Origin: Margaritifera margaritifera
Taxonomy: Eukaryota; Mollusca; Bivalvia; Unionida; Margaritiferidae
Reading direction: 5' to 3'
Assembly: GCA_029931535.1 (NCBI GenBank)
Contig: JAQPZY010001174.1
Location: 248,001-312,000, forward strand
DNA: 64,000 nt
Position numbers and translations under genes: made by a program. The notes under the pieces were generated by a model. That model saw only the letters and a list, made by a program, of their open reading frames with translations. It did no database searches and had not been told where the DNA came from. Positions 22,341 to 34,300 of this stretch are shown in pieces; the first letter of the stretch is position 1, and each line of letters opens with the position of its first letter.

Positions 22341-23199
22341 GTCCGCTGTTGACAACAGACTTTCCTGGCCAAATAAGCCTGTTGTAATGATTGTTTCACT
22401 GATGTACTATTACAGTGATGCAAAGTCGGTCTCTATTGGCCTATAGCTTGCACCATCTCCCCGATATTATCAGCACATGGTTATATGGCTCCCACACTAC
22501 CAGGATTAACTGAGAATCTATCCTTATTCTTTGATCCACCCTTCCCTTGTTATCTTTATTGATGAAAGTGAATAACAACTGTGTGTGATCTCTTGTTGTC
22601 TTATATCTACTGAAGTTCACTACCAGCTGGGCAATATCCTTTACAGCATGATGTCATTAATGAGTACCCTTTATTAAACCTGTCACTGTCACAAATCACC
22701 ACATTTTAAAATGAGTTTGGAAGCCTCTGATGTTTTATTATCAAAAGAAAATTATATATCAGTACATGCCAAAGTGAAGACCACACACCATTAGTCAAGT
22801 AGTCTTATTGCTTCATTACAGAAAACAAATTACAATATAAAATTCACTTTTCTAATGGATAGCCTCACTAATTTGATCCCATCTATGGGCCTCTTGCACC
22901 AATCCGGCCTTGATTAGAATCACCTAGAGAGTAAATTCCCTGACAAATCCAATGACAAAGTTCTTGGTTTCAATCCTAAAACAATACTGTTAAAGAGTGC
23001 CCTTAAATAAATTTGTAATTGTCACAAAGCACCACAGTATAGTCCACACATTTTAAAACAAGAGTTTGGAACCCATTTGATGTTTTCATATCAAATAAAA
23101 ATTGTATTGAGAAATAACCCTTATTCTATAATTCACCCTATTGTTATCTTTATGGGTGAGAATGAAGAATGAGTTATACATGTGATCACTTCTCATTAC
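22341..23199. other. Intron, unrecognised
   Basis: Two partly similar segments (about 22,560-22,760 and 22,980-23,180) share 'gttatctttat', 'acttctcatt' and 'cctttattaaacctgtcactgtcacaaa'-like phrases, so this is probably an old duplicated repeat. Confidence 0.35.
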
Positions 23200-24110
23200 A
23201 ATATCTACTGCTGTTCATTAACAGCAGGACAAGGGACTTTACAGCTCATGAAATATAGGTCACATAGACCTCTTTTTTCAATAAGGATGTAGAACTTTTC
23301 AAGATGCATCCACTCACTAAGTTTCATGATTCTAGATATGATAGTATGCATATAGAAAGCCAAAATCTCATGTGGACATGAGCTAAACACAAAATCTTTA
23401 CCAAAGCCAGTAAAAGATTAAATACATGTCACAATGATGTTCCTTGGTTGTAAGGATGTGGTAGTAACAGGTATCATCATCAATTTTATGATTCTTGCAT
23501 GCACCCTGTCTGAGAAATGAACATCAAATACAAAGTGTAAGCCAAGTCTGTAAAGTGTAAACTATGTGCCATAATGACCTACTACTGAAATGAGGTCCTC
23601 ATCAAGATGCATCCCCTCACCAAGTTTCATGATTCTAGATAGGATAGTATATATATGGCATGCAAAAAACATGTGGTCATGAGCTAAATGCAAAAACATG
23701 ACATAAGCCAGTAAAAATATGAAATGTCACAGTGTGAGATGTACACAAGTATCTATTTTAATGATTCAAGTATGAAAAGTAAAAACACAAAATTTAACCA
23801 AAGTGAAGCATGAAATATGGGTCACATTGACCTACTTTGAGATGAATGTATAATACTTATCAAGATGCATTCTCTCACCAAGATTCGTGATTCAAGGTTT
23901 AACAGTATTATACAGGATCAGGTAAAAAATCTACAAGGTCATGAGTTAAATGCAAAAGCGTAACATAAGCTAGTAAAATGTGAAATAGAGATGAATACAA
24001 TCATCTAGTTTGATGATTCTGACATGAACAGTGCTTGAGATTGAACCCAAGTCAGTGAAACATGAAATATGGGTAACAGTGACCTACTTTTGTGATGCAG
24101 GTGCAGTGCT
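23200..24110 (+). repeat. Dispersed tandem array, class R4
   Basis: About six units of roughly 150 bp with the phrases 'aggtcacagtgacctacttt', 'catcaagatgcatcccctca', 'caagtttcatgattctagat' and 'gtggtcatgagctaaatg'. Other R4 arrays lie at 25,625-25,850, 43,860-44,590, 57,820-58,720 and 59,690-60,110. Confidence 0.85.
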
Positions 24111-25622
24111 CATCAAGATCTAATGTCAATGTGACCATCCATTCAGGAGGAGTAGTGACAGCTAAATTTTCAAGACGGCCATTGCGACAGCCATATTGGA
24201 TATACAATTAGCACCAGTTTCATTTTGGACCAACTAGCTATTGTAAGAAGTCTACTGATGAAAACCCAATGTTGATATAGCATTCCATTTGGGATCAGTT
24301 ATTTTAATTTAGGATCTACTAGACATCATAAGTACTCTTCTGATGAAAACTCTATGTTAAAATGACTTTCCATTTAAGAGTAGTGATAACAAGAATTTCA
24401 AGGTGGCCACCATAGTAGTCATATTGGACATTGGATCAGCACTATTTTAATTAGGACCAACAAGACATTATAAGAAATCTTTTAGTGAAAACCCCATGCT
24501 AATATGAAGTAATGATAACCAGATTTTCAAGATGGCCATCGTGGCAGCCATATTAGACAACAGACTGGCACCATTTTCATTTTGGACCGACTAGATTATC
24601 ATAAAAGTCTTCTGCTGAAAACCCCATGTCAATATGACTATCCATTCAGGAGGAGTAGCGATAACAAGATTTTCAACACAGCTTCTGTGGTGGCCACATT
24701 GGACCTCAGATCAACACAATTTTCATTTAAGACCAACTGGAAGTGTTTTACCGAAAACCCCAGGCTAATATTACCATCCATTCAGGATTTGTGACAACAA
24801 GATTTTCAAAATGTCCACTGTGGTGGACATACTAGATGTCTATGTGGCACCACTTTTATTTAGGTCCAATTAGATATCATAGGAAGTCTTCTGGTGAAAA
24901 CCCCAAGTCAATATGACTTTTCATCCAGAAGGAATAGCAATAACAAGATTTTCAAGATGGCTCATGTGGTGGCCATATTGGACATCAGTTTGGCAACATT
25001 TTCATTTAGGACCAACTAGACATCATACAAAGTTTTTCAGTGAAAACCCCATGTTGATAGGACCAACTAGACATCATAAGAAGTCTTTTAGTAAAAACTC
25101 CATAACAATAACAATATTTTAATGATGGCTGCTGTGGCAGCTATATTGGACATCAGATCAGTACCATTTTCATTTAGGACCAACAAGACATCATAAGAAA
25201 TCTTCTTGTAAAAAAAAACTTGTCAATATGACTTTCCATTCAGAAGAAGTAGCGATAACAAGATTTTCAAGATGGCTGCTATGGCAGTCATATTGAACTT
25301 CAGATCAGCACCATTTTCACTTAGGACCAACTAGACATTATCAGAAGTGTTTTAATGAAAACCCCATGTTAATATTACCATCTATTCAGGTGTAGCAACA
25401 AGATTTTCAAGATGGCCAATGTGGCATCCATATTTGATGTCAGAGTGGCACCATTTTCATTTAGGTCTAACTAGACCATGGGATGAATGTGTGTGTAAAG
25501 CTTCATGGCAATCCTCCAAGTTGTTCAGGGTTGAGTAGCGATGACAAACTTGTGCTAACAGATGGAATGACAATGGACAAAAGACCATCCCATAAGCTCT
25601 TCTGATCTATTACCAGCAGAGC
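24111..25622 (+). repeat. Dispersed tandem array, class R1, closed by hairpin and CTAA
   Basis: Nine or so units of about 125-165 bp with the phrases 'aacaagattttcaagatggc', 'gtggccatattggacatcag', 'accattttcatttaggacca' and 'ctagacatcataagaagtct'. A common tail ('gtgtgtgtaaagcttcatgg', 'gacaaacttgtgctaacaga') ends in an imperfect hairpin at 25,594-25,622 followed by CTAA. Arrays of the same class lie at 50.8-52.8 kb. Confidence 0.88.
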
Positions 25623-25624
25623 TA

Positions 25625-25860
25625 ATGAAGAGATGAATACAATCATCTAATTTTATGATTCTAGCATGAAAAGAGCTTGAGAAATAAATTTTTAAAACTG
25701 AAAATTTACCCAAGTGAAGCACAGTGACATACTTTAGTAATGAGTGTGTAGTACTCATCAAGATGCATCCTCTCACCATGTTTTATGAATCCGGGTATAA
25801 GTGTTTATACAGTGTGCAAAAAGCCTGAGCTAAACACAACAAGAGTACCATGAATGGCAC
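25625..25860 (+). repeat. R4 array fragment
   Basis: One to two R4 units directly continue the R4 array that stops at 24,110. This suggests the R1 element (24,111-25,622) was inserted into an R4 array. Confidence 0.65.
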
Positions 25861-26071
25861 ATTATATGGCTGCCCAATGTTTTGCAGACACCATTTTTCT
25901 TACCCGAGTCAAGAATAACTTTGACCTTTACACTTCAGAGATGATGCCACAAATTTTCTTATGAGGGTGAGGTCCCCCATACCTATCTCAATACAGGGGA
26001 GGGGGGAAATCATGGGTAGGGATGGGGGGAGGAGAAAAAATGGCAAATGACAGCTGATGGGAGACAAAATG

Positions 26072-26255
26072 ATGTAGGGCAGTAGTTGTCAAACTTTTTT
26101 GTTCGTGGATCATTTGAAAATTGCTAAGGGTCTCAGCAGACCACTTAATGATCTTTCCTAATGTTGATTGTACCGTTAGCTGTTGTTCCGCAACCTTTCC
26201 GCAGACCACCTGAATGGAGCTCACAGACCACCTGTTGAGAACCTCTGATATAGGG
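26072..26255. mobile_element. 168-bp hAT MITE with 8-bp target duplication
   Basis: The element spans 26,080-26,247. The left end is CAGTAGTTGTCAAAC and the right end, inverted, is CAGAGGTTCTCAACA. Flanks are ATGTAGGG and ATATAGGG (7 of 8 match). The interior has repeated 'agaccacctgaatg' phrases. This is the well-known animal hAT MITE type with CAGTGGTTCTCAA ends. Confidence 0.82.
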
Positions 26256-26348
26256 TATATGCATACCTAATTCAAAACAAGTATTCAACTACTTTTTATC
26301 ACTTCTTTGACAATTAATATATAAGGTATGGAACCTAATTCAGTTTAC

Positions 26349-26754
26349 TCAACTGGTAAATATACTTCTCTGTTTCTCATCACACCATTTCTTCCAAGCC
26401 TTTGCAAATGGAAAATCATTTATTGGACCCCCTCTTATCTGTATAGTCATCAGATCATTTACTGTTTTGATGTCAGCCAGTTCCTCCGAGTAGTGTGAAT
26501 TCTGATTTGAGAACTGAATCTCCTCTCACAATCATTTTTTTAAAATAAAGGCAGAATCACTGTAATTTGATCACTCTGAATAGATTCAGGAACTGGTTTT
26601 CAGGATATCCAAATATAATTTTCCACAATTCATGCATGTTATTCCTAGGATATTTCTGTCCAAGGATCACATTTTTGAAAAGCCTAAATGATGAGGTGCT
26701 GGCTATTTCTGTATCCACCACTTTCTGCACTATGTTCCATGAGAATAACACCAT
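26349..26754 (-). pseudogene. hAT transposase C-terminal remnant
   Basis: The minus strand encodes FKNVILGQKYPRNNMHELWK (matching ILEQGYPRDNIYEMWK of the 15-kb hAT). After decay, a clean final segment reads LMTIQIRGGPINDFPFAKAW, KKWCDEKQRSIFTS and stop at 26,349. The middle dimerisation core (TADCERGFS) is missing or unreadable. It belongs to the same lineage as the 15-kb copy but is clearly a separate, older sequence. No terminal repeats were identified. Confidence 0.75.
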
Positions 26755-27199
26755 CAGACCTTTCCTCCTCCCTAGTTTTGTCCTTAGCAGACGATCTTTC
26801 CTTCTCTCCTCAACCTTCCTAAAGATACCAGCTATCTATTCTTTCAACATGACTCACTGCTCATGCACTTTACATATTTCCCTAATGGTTGATCAATGGA
26901 TCCATTTGCTATACCCTTCAATCAGAAACCCTCGATATTTTCTGCATTATGACAGAAGATCTTGATTATAAAAGTATTTGCATTCAATCTCCATAGGTAT
27001 GAGATCAATTAAAATCATGGACAAAGGACAAAAAGACAATGATTTGATCAACCTTAATTTCAATTTTTTTTAAAACAATCATGCATTGGGCATGAAAAAT
27101 TGTGAGAAGTGCAGGTAATTTGTGCGGTCTTTCCCCCATTGGATTTTAAAAGTTGCATGACTTGATCGTTTCTGCGAGAAATCCATGACCCCACAGCCT
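26755..27199. other. Intron, decayed 5' continuation of hAT remnant
   Basis: The minus strand shows short charged segments (EKERSSAKDKTRE) but no continuous frame. Probably more of the same dead hAT gene. Confidence 0.3.
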
Positions 27200-27890
27200 C
27201 ACAGCATCTGTGCAAAATTAATAGGCTTACCCTAAGAGAAAGCCATCCACAAAATTTGGGCCAGGCTTGTAATGTAGAACTAATGTTATTGAGCAGAAAC
27301 CATTTTACTTGTTTCAGTCAGTGACCTTGACATATGACCTTTTGACCCCAAAATCAACAGCCTTCATCCTTACCCCAAGTGCAAGTCATCCACAAATATT
27401 GGTTGAGGTATTTCATGTAGAACTAATGTTATTGTGCAGAAACCATTTTTCTTCTTTCAGTCACAATGACCATGACCTTTTACCTTTCAAGTCCAAAATT
27501 GATAGGGTTCTTCCTTATACTAAATGCAAGCCATCCCCAAAGTTTTGATGATGAAGAATTCAAGTTACTGTGCAGAAACTATTTTTCTTCTTTCAATCAA
27601 TGACCATTACATTTGACCTTTCGACTATGAAATTTATTTGGTTCTTCCTTACCCTAATTGCAAACTATCCACAAAGTTTGGTAACTGTACATGGTGAAGA
27701 ACTCAAGTTATTGTGCAGAAACTTTTTTTTTCTTTCATTGAAAGTGACCTTGATCTTTAAGATATTGAGAGAGAAATCAATAGTATACTTCCTTACCAAA
27801 GTGCAAGCCACCCACAAAGTGTGAAAGTTATTGTGCATAAACCAAACTGGTAACAGACAAACTGACGACATAATAAGCTATGCTTTATGG
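27200..27890 (+). repeat. Dispersed tandem array, class R5
   Basis: About five units of roughly 140 bp with the phrases 'cttctttcagtcacagtgac', 'gaccttttgaccccaaaatc', 'ccttaccccaagtgcaagcc' and 'cacaaagttttggt'. Recurs at 61,200-61,640. The open frames over it (27,309-27,824) are by-products. Confidence 0.82.
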
Positions 27891-27923
27891 AAGGAGTATA
27901 AAAACCAAGAATGTAAAACTAAT

Positions 27924-29181
27924 CTACAGTGAAATTCCGCTATAGCACAATGGTCAGGGTCCACAGTGTGCCATCATGCTATGTAGTGTATCGTGCAAAT
28001 ACCACAACAAGTCAGTTAACCTCATCACCTAGGCTCTACAAATGGGAGTAGAGTATAAATAAAAGCATAGGCGCAAAGTTTGTGCTTCAATTGCACAGTT
28101 ACCATCTTAAATCAATGTATATTAAATGAGAAATAGTGAAAATACAGTAATTGCATATTTAATAATTTGATTTTAAGTACAGTACCATGCACTGGTACAT
28201 ACATGTATAAGATGAATAGTTAAAGTATCGATACATGTACTAGCTGTCTGATCCCATTGCATCCATAACAGTGAATCCATAATAATTCCATCTAAAATAT
28301 TTGCACAAAGAAGCATATGTTTTAGTCATTTCAGCATAGATCACGGTGTATCTAAATTCAATGCAAAAAAACAAAAACCACAAAATAAGGAAAGATAGAA
28401 TTTTCTTTGCAAGATTCCATAGAAATCTGAATAATGTACAAAATTCTTTTGACTACAGCATCAATAATTGTTAACGGACAAATGGAGCACTTTTTTTCAG
28501 ACATGAATATGATTCACTGGTCAACTGATTGCATGATGATTGTCTGACAACATGGCTAAGAGATATGCGCATGATGGCAGCTATGTTTTTTGATGTTTTT
28601 ATAAAGCGGTGCCTGATAATGTCAACAACCTTACACTGTGAGATTGACATTGATGATTAGCAATTACTTAATTAGGGTTGTAAATTAAATGACTTATAAA
28701 ATTGGGTGAGAAACCTTTTTTTTGACCACAGCATTGTTTGGTCCTTGGTTGTGTATGCCGTTTGAATGAGTAAACATCTGGTGGCTATCGTTTACCCTGG
28801 GCTAAGCAATGATTCTACACAGGTTGCAATAAAGACAAACATAAAGAAGACTTAATGGCCTTATTGTTGATGATTCAATAATAATTAGATTAACAATTAT
28901 CTGCTTTTTAAACAGCTGACATCTTTCAAAAATAAGCTAAGGTCAAAGTGCAGTGATTGACTATTGACACAACACAATTGAAATAAACAGTCACAAATAG
29001 AAACTTTTAAAAAATGAAAGATGCAGTGGCAAGACATTATTTTCTACAAGAATACAAAATGCAGTTTGTAGTACTTCAATAAATTTGTGAAATTACTGTA
29101 CAATTTTGGGAGCTATCCAAGGATCATGTTATATCCAAATTCATTTTATAACAAAGCATGCCATAATGGGGTTTCACTGTA
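27924..29181. mobile_element. Tigger/pogo-like element flanked by TA
   Basis: The left end at 27,926 is CAGTGAAATTCCGCTATAGC and the right end, inverted from 29,179, is CAGTGAAACCCCATTATGGC. Both are flanked by TA. 'CAGTGAAACCCC' is typical of Tigger-like ends. At 1,254 bp with no recognisable transposase it is a non-autonomous or heavily decayed copy. Confidence 0.68.
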
Positions 29182-29375
29182 CATGTATGTACAGAGTTAG
29201 CACCCTCCCAAAGGAGTCAATGCTATGAAACCCACTCCAAACTATTGCCCAGGACCTAGAAAGAACAAATTGTTGGGACTCAGTAATGCTGTACCTATGC
29301 TTTAATCTGTGCAGATGCAGGCACTGTTGCTGGGGGTAGTACAATAGCTCTCCTCTACTCTGTAGAGGTGAATAA
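29182..29375. repeat. R4-family flanking segment
   Basis: The sequence 'cccactccaaactattgccc', 'aggacctagaaagaacaaat' to 'cctctactctgtagaggtga' matches the end of the R4 element at 44,600-44,800, including the small hairpin CCTCTAC/GTAGAGG. Confidence 0.65.
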
Positions 29376-29396
29376 ACAGGAAAGAGAGATATTTAC

Positions 29397-29488
29397 CTCT
29401 CAGCAAGATCAACAGCCTCAAGATTTGGAGGTAGAATCTGCAGACAAATAGAGGGGACTGTGTCTTCTTGTCTTCTTGAGTTCCTTAC
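29397..29488 (-). CDS. Plakin gene exon D: end of SH3 domain and linker
   Basis: 92-nt exon between acceptor ttttttaaag and donor GAGAG/gtaaat. It encodes VRNSRRQEDTVPSICLQILP and PNLEAVDLAE, plus the first two bases of an Arg codon. 'VPSVCFxIPPPNxEAVDLA' is among the most conserved stretches of plakins: the last SH3 strand followed by the entry into the next spectrin repeat. The fit to exon C (ending ..VRWK) is in phase 0. This exon is the clearest identifier of the gene. Confidence 0.88.
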
Positions 29489-30119
29489 CTTTAAAAAATA
29501 TTAAACTAATAACTCATCATATCCAAATTTTTAACAATCAGGTACTGAAATACTACAGTGTAGATCATTTCAATCTTAAACAAATTAATTCAATTAATTA
29601 ACACTCTGCTCTGATGTAATTATAACAGATAAAAGTGTATCAGTGACCACAATGGGAAGTTGTTTGTTACTGTCTCCTTTGAACGTTGATACCATACTTC
29701 TTCCAATAAAGCCCCATTCCTGTTTATCTCACAAGGAAAACAGAGCTGCTGAAACTTGCTAAACTATGCTCTGGCATTGAGAACATCCCAAATAAATCAT
29801 TCAAGTAAAATGAAAAACACAACTTTCCAAAAACATACAATATTATCCCATGGAAAATTTCACTGGGATTCTTGCAGGATCCCTTTACAAACAACTGGGA
29901 TTCTGGTGGGATAAAAGAAATGGCACTAGAATATCAATGTCCCAATGGGATCCCAACCATACAGTCTTAAGTTAGTTCCAGAATTTTGTTGGAATGGCTA
30001 GGATCCCATTGGAATTCTGGTGGTACATGCAGGATTTAAAAAAAAAAATTATTATTTGAAAATCCTTTTCTCAGACAATGTTGCTCATTGACAAAACAAG
30101 GTGGTGCTGAAAGATTCCC
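29489..30119. other. Intron C-D, with a GGGATTC-rich imperfect repeat
   Basis: At 29,845-30,035 short phrases such as 'actgggattctggtgggat' and 'caatgggatcccaaccat' recur in both orientations, so this may be a decayed MITE. No coding segment. Confidence 0.35.
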
Positions 30120-30620
30120 TTTGAGCTACATATCAATTAAAAAACTAAAAATGTGTCCAAATGAAATGAATGCCCTGCCAATATGATGAATTTGATAAAC
30201 AAAGTTCTAAGTTTAACAGGTGCTGTAACTCAGTAAAGTTTTGCAGGAAAGTTATAAAAATCAAACCTGAACTAGGTCTGCTTAATATCAAGCCTCATAC
30301 CACATTTGGTTTCAATCCATGAAGTAACTGAAATGTGACTGACCAGAAATTAAAGGGCAAAGTTCAAAGCCAGCCAGGGGCCATAACTTCTAACATTTTG
30401 CTGGAACACAATGAAAATCAAACTTGAACTACCAAAAACATCTGAACCCTCCCTTTTTCCAGACAGCATATTTTCAAAATTTGTCACAATTTTCAATAGT
30501 ATAAAGAATATTCCAGACAGTAAGCACATTTTTTGAAGCTGATGAAAACAAAATTTCAATTTGGAACATAAACTAAGGAATGTTTTACATGTACTCAAAA
30601 AGCTGTTATTGAATAAACAA
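30120..30620 (+). repeat. Dispersed tandem array, class R6
   Basis: About three to four units of roughly 150 bp with the phrases 'gcaaagttctaagt', 'gtcataacttctaacatttt', 'gaaaatcaaacttgaactac' and 'gcctcataccacatttggtt'. A longer R6 array lies at 33,630-34,300. Confidence 0.78.
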
Positions 30621-31824
30621 ACATCAGTCAGTGAAACTACCTTAATTACCCTAATTATTGCATGGATTAACTGAAGGTGTCCTCAATAGGCAGCAATAAA
30701 AACAGCTGACATGCACCACAACTCCTGATCAAGTAGTTCTGTAAACAGAGCAAGTTGTGAGCGTGTTAAAGGTACTGATACAAGAAAACAACCTTTCATA
30801 TTAAGATAGATGGTGGAATTAATTAATGAATCACTTTCATAACTGTAAAATCAATGGTTATTAGCATTACAACGAGTCAGGATGTCATTGCATGCTTCTT
30901 TGATTTTTACCATTAGAGAGCAGTCTAAGGGAGATGAAGCAATCATGCACATTGTATCAGAAAAATGTTGAGTACCCTAGGGCTTGATGCTGACAATTCC
31001 TGTTCTCATTAAAGTAGATCAACTTGTGTGATATAAAGTGTTTAAATATGTATACAGGTTATTATCGCTTTTCCAATAAACTAAACTGGGTTTACATTTA
31101 CTTGTGATAAAACAGTCAACATATTCAGGAAGCAAGTTTCAAAAGTTCTTCTCATCTCAGCTTTATTCAATTGCAAATTTCCTCTTAATAATTTTATTTT
31201 GGACATGGTTTGGTTTTCATACCTATAACAGCATTACAAATAATGGTATTCCACCATTAAATTCCTGAACCAGTCTAAATGATTTGGTTCATTTGTATAT
31301 TTAGGTCAATCATCGCCATATTTGAAGTTGTAGTGTTGAGATTGCTTCAAGTATTTTTGAAGGAAAACATGAATTATCTTTCAGACTGTCAGAGGTAAGA
31401 TAATATGAATAGATGCATATCATTTCAGTGATACTTCTGTTGTCAAAGACAATCTTTATGTTTTGAAACGACATCAATAAGAGAATTGGTTCCAATCAGC
31501 AATTTGCATACGTTATTATAATCTGGATCACGTTTAAAGAGAAGTTTCTAGCATCGGTTGAGACTTATTGGATTTTAATTAATTAATTTTCTTAATACTT
31601 TATTCCAACACATTAAACAACATTATAACTGCCACAGTAATGATATCATTTAGGGCTGAATCACACTTATCACCAATGGCAGTACATATGTATGATGAAC
31701 AGATTAACATCGTTTTATAAACAAAAAGAAAAACAAACACCACAAATGCAATCAGAATTATTTATTTGTAAAAGAAAACAATAAAAGATTATCATGAAAG
31801 TGTTCTTTATTGGCAAGCAAAGAT
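30621..31824. other. Intron, unrecognised
   Basis: AT-rich with no coding segment, terminal repeats or tandem structure that I can support. Confidence 0.5.
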
Positions 31825-31825
31825 A

Positions 31826-32510
31826 TACCATATTTTCACGCATATATCCTGCGGGTTATACAGGATTTTACACACACCACACCCCCCATGCGGGTTATCT
31901 CGGAGGGTGGGCTATATCAGTTCTTTTTCACACAGCCGGTAGTCATCAGCTTATTTTTAAATTTTTACAGATATAATTTTTAATAATTGTGTGATAATGA
32001 TTTTTAAAAGTTTGTTTATGTTAAACAGAATGACAACAGAAATAAGACTAGCATGAAAAATGGATGCCAGGAAGTTAATTCTAGTGACACCTATCGAAAT
32101 ACGAATGAATTGCAATTGTCTTTTAAGGGAATAGATCAATGTGAGAGCTTCATTAGCACTGTTTTTTCAAATAATTAAAAGTAACACCAATTAAAATACA
32201 AAACAAAAAGAACTGATGAAGTGAAAGTGTGCTCGCCGCTTATCATCCATTCATCCCATTTCGTGCGGAATAACAGCAATATGGCCACCAGCAGCATTAA
32301 CCATTGCTTGCACCATAAGCTCTTTGTGTGTAGCCATAGCATCATAAACCAATAGTGACTTTGGATGTGTGAGATTATGTTAGGGTTTGTGTGGGGTATA
32401 AGCATGGGTGGGATATACTAAATATTTTTTACACAATTACCTTATTTCTGCAGGGTATATGCGTGGGCGGGTTATACACATGGGCAGGGTATATGCATGA
32501 AAATACAGTA
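31826..32510 (-). mobile_element. Internally deleted pogo-type transposon
   Basis: The ends CCATATTTTCACGCATATA (31,828) and, inverted, CTGTATTTTCATGCATATA (from 32,508) are flanked by TA. The length is 681 bp. Subterminal copies of 'gggttatac' and 'gggtatatgc' lie at both ends. Inside, on the minus strand, is a piece of a DDE transposase: HPKSLLVYDAMATHKELMVQ, then NAAGGHIAVIP (32,370-32,220), with the conserved Asp and 'GG..IP' turn of pogo/Tigger enzymes. Downstream, EWMISGEHTFTSS matches the C-terminal end. The N-terminal DNA-binding part is missing. Confidence 0.8.
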
Positions 32511-33400
32511 ATGCAACCTACTTATCTAGAGAACTTTCACCCACACTGAACTTGACAGCACATCAATACACAATCTTATATTACGACTCTATGGTCTAAG
32601 AAAAATGTAACAGAAAGAAAGTGAAACCAACAAATCAAGTAAAAATCAACAAGCAATTTATTTCTAGATAATTAAAATGAAAAATAAAAAAAACACTTAC
32701 AGTAATATCTATTAAAATCCAAATAATCCAATAAGAATTAGTGTCCTAATCACAAGTCCTAAATATAGAATGTTCCGAATGCACGGCTGTATCCTTGAAT
32801 GTTTTGATGTGCCAATGGTCTTTAATGTCCTGATGTACCAGTAGTCTTTAATGTGCTGATGTCAAAATGAAGTACTCCAAAATATCTCTGAATAAGTTCA
32901 CATAAATCCCAAAATCATCAATTCAGAATCCAAAATCCAAAAGTCTATGAGCACTTTTATACTCCAATGAATATTTTAAATAATTCCTCTCTCGAAATTT
33001 GGAATGACTTTCCACAACTATAATGGCTCTTTACAAGACTGATAGTAATGTCGAAACTGAAAAATTGTCCACTAAACATGGTATATATAAAGATACGTCA
33101 CATGACAGAACATTCTAGAATAATAAATAGCCTATGTGCTTTTTGACACACAACTCCTAAGGAATTTCCAGTTTTATCTGTAAACAAAATCAACCTTGAC
33201 CTCAAATTGAGTAAATATTGTGTTTATCAAAACTATCCTTGAACTCAAATCTTAAGTAAACAACCTAATTCAAGGACACTAGTTAAACATGTTTTTCTGA
33301 TAAACAACATCAAGGTCTAAGCAAATATTAAAGTCAAGAAACATTTATAATTTCCTAAAATATTTATAATATTATATAAACATCATACATAACACTTACC
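32511..33400. other. Intron, unrecognised
   Basis: Short direct repeats such as 'ttaatgtcctgatgtaccag' and 'ttaatgtgctgatgtc' occur near 32,800-32,870. No coding segment. Confidence 0.4.
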
Positions 33401-33404
33401 TATA

Positions 33405-33465
<61 letters not shown>
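33401..33465. repeat. (TA)n microsatellite
   Basis: About 60 bp of alternating TA. Confidence 0.97.
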
Positions 33466-33467
<2 letters not shown>

Positions 33468-33629
33468 CCTAACAAAATCTTCCAGGAAATTGTTAATTTT
33501 CATTAGTACAAAAATAATCCGGAGAGAGATAAGTAATTATTTTTTAATGTCTGGATAGTTAGATCCATGATGGTACATCTTCTAAATGTAAAGATTCATT
33601 CCCCAATTGGTTATAATGCATGAATTCCT

Positions 33630-34300
33630 TAAGTTAGTGAGTGAAAATTTAAAGGCAAAGTTATAAGTCAAACAGAGGTCATAACTCAATACAAATATAC
33701 CAGAAAACTGAAAATAGAACTTGACCTTGTTCTTCTTAATTAAAAGCCTCATACCAAATTTGATTTCAATCCATGAGGTTCTTTAAAAGTTACTAAATGA
33801 AAATAAATTTAAAGAGGAAAGTTCTAAGTCAAACTGGGGTCATAAACTGTTAAATGTTGATGAAAAACAGTGAAAATCAAGCTGGACTTTTTTTTTCTTC
33901 ATGTAAAGCATCATACCAAATTTGATTAAATGAATCAAGTTCTTCAAATATTACCGAGCAGAAATGAAACTCTAAGACAAACTTATAAGTCAAATAGAGG
34001 CCATATTTGACATTTTACCAGAAAACAGTGATAATCAAATTTTACCTAAGTCTTCTTAATAAAAAAAACTCACACTAACCTGGATTTCAGTCCATGAAGT
34101 TCTTCAAAAGCTATTGGGCCAAAACAAAACTGAATAGCAGAGAGCTGAGTCAAAGACGGGCCATTAAATTTTGTAGGAAAATGTTTAAACTGAAACTTGA
34201 TCTAGATGATCTGAATGTTAGTCCTTGTACCAAATTTGGTTTGAATCCATTAAATGCTTCTAAAGTTTTTGAGCAGAAACTAATTTAGCGGTTTGGTGCA
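33630..34300 (+). repeat. Dispersed tandem array, class R6
   Basis: Four to five units of about 150 bp with 'gtcaaacagaggtcataac', 'gaaaatcaagcttgac', 'cttcttaatt' and 'caaatttgatttcaatccat'. It reads in the same direction as the array at 30.1 kb. Confidence 0.8.

Noticed and set aside
24111..25480. CRISPR-like array
   Set aside because: Repeats are long, degenerate and without unique spacers; this is a eukaryotic tandem repeat.
27309..27824. Plus-strand frames with repeated SVTLTYDLLTPKS-type phrases
   Set aside because: They are products of the R5 tandem repeat, not a conserved gene.
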